Positions 1 to 5,400 of a stretch of 7,183 nucleotides of DNA are shown piece by piece. How positions within the stretch are numbered: the first letter of the stretch is position 1; each line of letters begins with the position of its first letter. The DNA lies in assembly GCA_015711695.1 (NCBI GenBank), contig JACVIW010000121.1, forward strand, positions 1-7,183, read 5' to 3'. The notes beneath the pieces were generated by a model that searched no databases, was not told the origin of the DNA, and saw only the letters and a list, made by a program, of their open reading frames with translations. This DNA is from Candidatus Geohydrothermomicrobium daggyaiense. Its GTDB lineage: Bacteria > Actinomycetota > Geothermincolia > Fen-727 > JACVIW01. A program made the translations under genes and the position numbers.

Positions 1-1
1 A

Positions 2-130
2 ACAAAATATAAAAGCTTTCGCTTAATTAAACATCTGGCTCGAAGCTCAGGGCGCAAATCCGCCGCTTTATACATCCGAAGAAATGACTTGCACGCCGTC
101 AAACAAGCTGTGCGCGACGCATCCCATTAA
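2..130 (+). CDS. Possible 3' end of a plus-strand gene, partial (doubtful)
   Basis: A frame is open from the left window edge to a TAA at 128-130, giving about 42 residues and no start inside the window. The residues look protein-like: a basic stretch, then SGRKSAALYIRRNDL and an amphipathic end, AVKQAVRDASH. The pattern loosely recalls the C-terminus of small basic proteins of transposon-associated families, but I do not recognise it firmly. If real, it would run toward rtcB and end 92 bases from its stop. Against it, the frame starting at about 27 is also open, to about 232, so stop codons are simply scarce here. Treat it as a hint only. Confidence 0.2.
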   Translation, partial: TKYKSFRLIKHLARSSGRKSAALYIRRNDLHAVKQAVRDASH

Positions 131-222
131 AACATCCCAAATCATAAACTGGAACTGCTTTCAATCTGCAGTCACCAATCACTTTTCTCCACATCCCACC
201 TGTAACCACCAGAGGTTATCCT

Positions 223-1665
223 TTATCCTTTGAGCACCGCAATCGGACGAAGCATTGCCACTTTTTTGGAGAGCCCGGCGCCCTCGCAGACGTCCACCAC
301 GCGCGAAACATCCTTGTAAGCCTCAGGGGCTTCCTCCGCCAGAAGCGACTCTTTTTCAGCCAGAACGATAATCCCCTTGGTCTCGAGCCTTTTCTTAAGC
401 TCGCTACCCCGAATCGTCTTTTTCGCTTTCGCCCTGCTCATCATCCGGCCCGCCCCGTGACATGTAGATCCAAAACTTTCAGTCATAGCCTCTTTTGTCC
501 CAACAAGAATGTAGGAATTTGTTCCCATGTCTCCAGGTATTATTACTGGCTGCCCCGTTTCGACAAACAGAGGGGGCAGTTCTGGATGACGGGGAGGGAA
601 GGACGCCGTGGCACCCTTTCTGTGGACGCAAAGGAGGAATTCTTTGCCGTCAATCTCATGATATTCCATTCTCGCAATGTTATGCGAAACATCATAGAGG
701 AGGTCCATGCCGAGTTTCTTTTCGGGAGAACGAAAATGCCTCTCGAATGAGTGACGCACCCAGTGCATCAGAGCCTGCCTGTTTCCTATAGCGTAATTGA
801 CCGCACACGTAAGGGCTGCGAAATAATCCTCGGCTTCTTTTGAGCCAAGCGGAGCGCAGGCGAGCTGTCTGTCGGGAAGCTCTATTCCCATTCGCCGAAC
901 AGCCCTGTCCATAACCTGGAGATAGTCAGTGCATATCTGATGCCCCACCCCACGCGAACCGGAATGGATCATGACGGTTATCTGTCCCTCGAAAATGCCG
1001 AACTTTTTTGCCACTTCCGGCAAGAAGATTCTCTCCACAACCTGAATTTCCAGAAAGTGATTGCCGGAACCAAGAGTTCCCAGCTGGTCTTTGCCCCTCT
1101 CGTACGCCTTAGGGCTTACCTTCGAGGGGTCAGCGCCGGGATAAACACCCCCACGCTCTATGCGTTCCAGGTCATCTTCTCGCCCGTAGCCCATAGCCAC
1201 AACCGCTTTCGCGCCCCCCTTAAAGACTTTTTTCAAAAGGTCCTCAGGGGTTTTTATCTTTCCCCGCTTGCCGAGACCTTTGGGTATGCTGGCTTCAAGA
1301 ATGCCCATAAGGTCCTCAAATCTTTTTCTGATGTCCTTTTCGCTCAGGCTGGTCTTTAAAAGTCTCACTCCGCATGAAATGTCAAACCCAACGCCGCCTG
1401 GGGAAATAACGCCATCTTCAGCGAAAGCCGCCACGCCGCCAATGGGAAACCCATATCCCCAGTGAATATCTGGCATCGCCAGCGAATTCTTCACGATACC
1501 TGGTAGAAACGCGACATTCGCCACCTGCTCGAGCGCCTTATCCCTCTCAGCCTGAGCGATTAGTTCATCGTCAGCGAACACCACCCCCGGGACCCGCATC
1601 CCGTGTTTAAAATCCTTTCCCAAAACCCACTTGAACTCTCCTGCTTTCGTAATTTTTTCCCGCAT
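223..1665 (-). CDS. rtcB: RNA-splicing ligase RtcB (tRNA/RNA repair ligase)
   Basis: RtcB seals RNA with 2',3'-cyclic-phosphate or 3'-phosphate ends to 5'-OH ends. It uses GTP and Mn2+ through a guanylyl-histidine intermediate, in tRNA splicing and RNA repair in the cytosol. The protein is full length (480 aa from the ATG at 1665; the P. horikoshii enzyme is about 481). Counting from this ATG, the metal ligands and catalytic residues are D95 and C98 (GGVGFDISCG), N202 and H203 (LGSGNHFLEIQ), H234 (VMIHSGSRG), H328 (YDVSHNIAR), K350 (HRKGA), the guanylylated H403 (STCHGAGR) and K479 near the C-terminal end (AVLKG). D95 to H234 carry exactly the Pyrococcus numbers and the rest are one lower. 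An in-frame GTG at 1674 would add three residues (MIT), but it lies inside the GGTGAT ribosome site, so the ATG is preferred. It is the last gene of the minus-strand series, 143 bases after archease, its known activator. No frame damage is seen. Confidence 0.97.
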   Translation of the reverse strand: MREKITKAGEFKWVLGKDFKHGMRVPGVVFADDELIAQAERDKALEQVANVAFLPGIVKNSLAMPDIHWGYGFPIGGVAAFAEDGVISPGGVGFDISCGVRLLKTSLSEKDIRKRFEDLMGILEASIPKGLGKRGKIKTPEDLLKKVFKGGAKAVVAMGYGREDDLERIERGGVYPGADPSKVSPKAYERGKDQLGTLGSGNHFLEIQVVERIFLPEVAKKFGIFEGQITVMIHSGSRGVGHQICTDYLQVMDRAVRRMGIELPDRQLACAPLGSKEAEDYFAALTCAVNYAIGNRQALMHWVRHSFERHFRSPEKKLGMDLLYDVSHNIARMEYHEIDGKEFLLCVHRKGATASFPPRHPELPPLFVETGQPVIIPGDMGTNSYILVGTKEAMTESFGSTCHGAGRMMSRAKAKKTIRGSELKKRLETKGIIVLAEKESLLAEEAPEAYKDVSRVVDVCEGAGLSKKVAMLRPIAVLKG

Positions 1666-1669
1666 TGTT

Positions 1670-1675
1670 ATCACC
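1670..1675 (-). promoter_or_regulatory. Ribosome binding site of rtcB
   Basis: On the minus strand GGTGAT lies four bases before the ATG at 1665. It matches the GGTGAT part of the extended anti-Shine-Dalgarno complement, which places the 16S pairing at normal spacing for that ATG. The in-frame GTG at 1674-1672 is embedded in this site, so it cannot also be served by it. This decides the start. Confidence 0.6.
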
Positions 1676-1748
1676 GCCCGGTCTTATTCTATTCAGCGCG
1701 TTTTCTCCACGGCGATTGAAAAGGCTTTGTAAAGGTTTTTGGACAAGC

Positions 1749-1805
1749 CCAGCTGCCGGCGCCAAAAACAAGCGTCAAAAAGGGAAGTGCGGCGCAGGCA
1801 GCCGG
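1749..1805 (-). repeat. Strong G+C-rich inverted repeat between archease and rtcB
   Basis: On the minus strand the arm at 1805-1791 (CCGGCTGCCTGCGCC) pairs with the arm at 1763-1749 (GGCGCCGGCAGCTGG). That gives 14 pairs, one of them G-U, with a single mismatch. The 27-base loop (1764-1790) carries two T5 runs. The distal arm is not followed by a T tract, so it is not a standard intrinsic terminator. Each arm also contains the near-palindrome GCGCCGGC followed by WGC, so the arms read partly as direct repeats too. The element starts a few bases after the archease stop and ends about 84 bases before the rtcB start. It could fold in the mRNA as a stability or processing structure, or be a small dispersed repeat; its role is unknown. 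Confidence 0.6.
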
Positions 1806-1808
1806 CGC

Positions 1809-2225
1809 TCACACATCAAAGATGACCCTGGCGAACCATTTGCTGTTCTTCTTCGAGACCTCCATCATGTGGTAGGTCGCTGCTTTTATTTCCTCAAAAA
1901 TAACGTGCCTTCCAGGGTCGAATTTTTCCCCGAATATTTTTGCTTCGAGATTTCCGCCCTCAATCCTGCTTACTTGAAAATATCTAAACAAAAACTGCTC
2001 CGTTTCGAATAGAAAAAGCAATTCATTAAGCCATCTGAACATCATCTCAGAAAGATCAAAGGCGTTTATAAAAAGCTCTTTTTCCTCAGCGCAGCGCACC
2101 AATTCTATATCAGCCAACAAGAAAGCCATAGCGGATGCCGCGCCCTCGAACAACTGTTCAAGTGTGTCCGCCTCAACCTCAATGCCCAGATCTGCGGTAT
2201 GCTCGATTTGCCTGAACCTGAACAC
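1809..2225 (-). CDS. Archease, RtcB cofactor protein
   Basis: Archease is a small cytosolic metal-binding protein that promotes RtcB guanylylation and lets the ligase perform multiple turnovers. The 138 aa here match the usual family length of about 140. Visible family signatures are the N-terminal IEHTADLGIEVEA (H9, D12), the central MFRWLNELLFLFETE (residues 62-76), the GEKFDP turn (99-104), the IKAATYH motif (113-119) and the C-terminal IFDV, where D137 is the conserved acidic residue near the end. D12 and the C-terminal Asp are known metal-site residues of the family. The start is GTG at 2225, backed by AAAAGGA seven bases upstream; an in-frame TGA lies a short way upstream, so no longer form exists. 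It precedes rtcB in the same direction, the common arrangement for this pair. No damage is seen. Confidence 0.95.
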   Translation of the reverse strand: MFRFRQIEHTADLGIEVEADTLEQLFEGAASAMAFLLADIELVRCAEEKELFINAFDLSEMMFRWLNELLFLFETEQFLFRYFQVSRIEGGNLEAKIFGEKFDPGRHVIFEEIKAATYHMMEVSKKNSKWFARVIFDV

Positions 2226-2232
2226 GGTTGCG

Positions 2233-2239
2233 TCCTTTT
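2233..2239 (-). promoter_or_regulatory. Ribosome binding site of archease
   Basis: AAAAGGA on the minus strand, seven bases before the GTG at 2225. It is the best Shine-Dalgarno match in the spacer and confirms the GTG start; no ATG lies in frame nearby. Confidence 0.7.
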
Positions 2240-2350
2240 GCTTAACTTCTCAATTTTTAATCCTGCCGCGTTCTGGGGTTTTTATGCCCTTAACATTTGT
2301 ACCTTATTTAAATTGTTTTGAAAATGAGCAATCTCAAAAGCTCTGAATCC

Positions 2351-2400
2351 CAGGGTGATATTTCTGTGAAGCCACGGGCAAGATCCGTAAGCCTCACCTG
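2351..2400 (-). other. Structured RNA candidate in the kinase-archease spacer
   Basis: On the minus strand, 2397-2385 (GTGAGGCTTACGG) and 2377-2366 (CCGTGGCTTCAC) form a 12-pair stem, including two G-U pairs, with one bulged U and a 7-base loop. It is not followed by a T run (AGAAATATC follows), so it is not a terminator by itself. A second pairing, CAGGTGA (2400-2394) with TCACCCTG (2358-2351), would use the same GTGA at 2397-2394. The outer part of the hairpin therefore has two mutually exclusive partners. It lies about 125 bases before the archease start. I compared it by eye with common riboswitch cores and recognise none. Confidence 0.4.
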
Positions 2401-2406
2401 ACGGGT

Positions 2407-2434
2407 AAAATAAACGAGGTATTTCGCAGACCTC
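2407..2434 (-). terminator. Possible intrinsic terminator after the histidine kinase
   Basis: On the minus strand, GAGGT (2434-2430) pairs with ACCTC (2420-2416) around a 9-base loop, and GTTTATTTT follows at once (2415-2407). It begins 21 bases after the kinase stop codon, the usual place for a terminator. The stem is only 5 pairs with a fairly large loop, so it is weak. If it works, it separates the kinase transcript from archease and rtcB. Confidence 0.4.
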
Positions 2435-2455
2435 CACCGAATGAGAAAGTCAACC

Positions 2456-5400
2456 TTATTGCGATAGCGGCAGCGTGAAAGTGAATGTTGAACCCTCACC
2501 AGGCTTGCTTTTAACCCAAATATCTCCACCCATGGCGCGAACGAGTTCACGCGTTATGTGAAGCCCGAGTCCAGAGCCTGGAAATCCCCTCGTTTCGCCG
2601 CTTTCCACCTGATAGAACTTGTCGAATATCTTTTCCTGTTCTTCCGGCGGTATTCCGATACCGTTATCCGAGACGCTGATCTCGGCAAATCCTTCCTTTC
2701 GCGAGACCCTGATAATAACCCTTCCGCCGCCGGGAGAAAACTTAACCGCGTTGCTCACGAGATTGTTCACGCAGACCCTGGCTTTATCCCGGTCAGCAAG
2801 GACAACAACTCCTTCCTCGGGAGCATCGAGAATGATCTCATGGGTTTCAAGAACTCGATCCTGGTCTTTTTTAATCTGGTCGCACACAGCAACTATGTCG
2901 ATGGGCTCTATCTCAACCTCAAGCCTTCCTCCCTCAAGCCTCGACATATCAAGAAGGTTTTCCACAAGCTCTTCCAGCGCGCGCGTTTTGTTAAGTATGA
3001 TCTCAATGGATTCCCTCTCCGTCTCACGGTCAATTTTGTCGAAATGCTCAACTAGAGTCTTGGCGAACCCGCCGATCACGGCAAGCGGTGCTCTAAGTTC
3101 GTGCGAAACGGTTGAGACAAACTCTGATTTCATCCTGTCGAGCGACATAAGTTCCCTGTTTGCGTTCTCAAGTGCCTCAAGGTTCTTCCTCGCATCATCG
3201 AGAAGCCTCGCCTTCTCGATGGCGACAGCGGCCTGCCTTCCCAGCGCTTCGAGAAGCCTTATATCCTCAGGGCTGACCTCACGCCCACCTGCGGGGTCGC
3301 AGACAAGCAGGAACCCGAGGGCATTTTTTCCGGAAATTAGCGGGACTGCCACGGCTGTACGGGTTCCAATTTTCCTGAGAAGTTCATCTTTGATTTCGGG
3401 CAAATCAGCGGTTTCCCACCCCGCAGAAAGCGCCCTTCCCATCGTCAGAGCCTCAACTCCGATCCCGCAATCAACAGGTGCGCTCAGTTCCGTCAGGTTC
3501 AAAACACTCACATCCCCAGCGGTTGCAGGGAAGAGATAAAAACTGTCATCCTTCTTCATCGCTATGAGCGCGGCGTTCGCGCCCACTGTGAATGCCGCGT
3601 CTTCAACAGTTGCTTTGAGCACCGCGCGGAGTTCTGCTTCGCCGGATATGTGCTGGGCGCTCCTCAAAAGAGCAGAAAGCCTTTCGTGCTCGTTATAAAG
3701 CCTTATGTAAACGAGAAGATTGTCAATGGCTATTCCTATCTCTCTTCCAATAGCCTCATAAAGCGGGAAATCTTCGGCATGAAAAGCCCCGATTTTTCTC
3801 GCACCAAGCAGTATCAACCCAACCGGCCTATCGCCGCTTTTCAAAGGCACAACAAGTACTTCAGCAAAGCTTTCGCGATAAAACGGGCTTAAAATGTCGT
3901 GATAGATCGTTCCAGGAGAAAAAGAGGCGGCTTCAATGATTAGCGCCTCGCCCGCTTCTTCAATAAGCGCACCGAAAGAATTGATGTGCGCCACGCCTGA
4001 AAGCGAGGGGGGGTATTTGATCGCGCTCCCGTGAGGCACGACCGCGCTGATCTTGCTCTCATCGTAGTGCATCATTAAAAGAGCGCCATCATCGGCTTCA
4101 CTATTATTTATCATAACCTCACATATGGACGCGCCTGTTACCTCAAGGTCCATTGTGGACGTGGCGGCTCTCATAAGTTCGTTGAGGATCTCAAGTTGTA
4201 CCATCCTTTTCTCCGCCTCCAGCTCCGCCTTCACTCTCTCCCTTATATCCCTGACACTGGAGATAATGACTGTTTCTCCCCAGATAGTGGTAAGCCTTGC
4301 CTCCGCTTCAGCCGGAATCCTGTCCCCCGATTTCGTCTGAATAACGAACTGGAACGCGGTGCTTCCGTTTCTTAGAACCTCCCTCAATCTCTCGGAATAA
4401 AGTTCAGCCACTTTTTCCGGACTCACAAGATCCTTTACGTTCATGCTGAGCAATTCACCGTACTCATAGCCGGTTAGCCCGGTCGCCATTTCATTGGCGT
4501 CAAGAATGTTTCCCTCGAGATTGTGAACAAAAAGAGCGTCTTTCGCGGTTGCAAAGATCGTGGAATAAGCTTCGAGCGCCATCTCGGTTTCGCGCTGGGC
4601 TTTTTTCCTCTCCGTTATATCCTCCACAGTGACCAGCAACTCGCCTCTTTCGGCTCCCGCGCTCCCGAGAGAAGTGACAGTCACATACACGTCAATTGAG
4701 GTCCCGTCTTTTTTTCTTCCTCTTTCCTCGCTCCTCAGTTTGCCTTCTTTGAACATCACTTCAACTGCTTCACGGGCGAACTCTTCAAACCGCTCCGGTT
4801 TCTCGAAGAGGAACTCGGGAGTGCGCCCGATAATTTCTTCGGGCTCATAGCCGTAAATGTCCTTGACTCTTTCATTTGTCCATACTATTACCCCGTTACG
4901 CAGAACTATCAAAACCTCAGCAATACTCTGCTCTATCCTTGCCCTGAAATTCTCGCTCTCTCTAATTTCGGAAACCCATTTTTCCCTTTCGTATGCAAAC
5001 GAGAGCGTTTCACCGAGGCGACCCATTAAATCTTTTTCAACCTCGTCCCAATCCCGAGACTCTCTTGTTCTCTCAAAAGCAACGAAACCGGTAATCTCAT
5101 CGCCGCAAAAAACCGGGATAAGCGCGAACGTTTTTGCTCCCCTGCGCACGTAATCTTTTCTTTCAAGCGGATTTTCGATGTCTTCCACGCTGCCAGTTAA
5201 AACCCTTCCCGCTCCAAAGGAAGCGTGTTCTAAAACAGACGGATACAAAACCTCCGAGCCTTTTTCCGTCACCAAAACCCGTTCTATTCCTACTGCCGTC
5301 CATTCAAACTTGCAAGCCGCGCTCAAAGGCTCGCGTCTTACTTCTGCCCAGTAGCCCCTATCCGCTCGAACAAATTCAGCAACATCCCTGACCGCCACCG

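Noticed and set aside
13..24. AAGC-GAAA-GCTT mini-hairpin followed by TTATATTTTGTT on the minus strand, as a terminator for rtcB.
   Set aside because: The stem is only four pairs, it lies about 200 bases after the rtcB stop, and it falls within the possible plus-strand frame.
203..218. TAACC/GGTTA inverted repeat just after the rtcB stop.
   Set aside because: Five pairs without a following T run on the minus strand; too little to call a terminator.
1..222. Minus-strand short frames after rtcB (25 and 31 codons).
   Set aside because: They are very short, overlap each other in different frames, lack well-placed ribosome sites and give no recognisable residues.
1686..1691. TAGAAT on the minus strand as a -10 box for a separate rtcB promoter.
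   Set aside because: It matches the -10 consensus well, but no acceptable -35 lies 16-18 bases upstream and it would leave a leader of only about 14 bases.
2366..2406. Plus-strand GAAGCCACGGGC resembling part of a c-di-GMP-I riboswitch core.
   Set aside because: The required first stem, the GNRA tetraloop arm and the tetraloop receptor are missing, and no plus-strand gene follows.
2308..2550. An 80-codon minus-strand open frame that overlaps the kinase 3' end in another frame and runs into the spacer.
   Set aside because: Its start lies inside the kinase HATPase domain with no ribosome site, the kinase ends with a normal HATPase_c tail so no frameshift extension is needed, and the translated spacer part is not recognisable.
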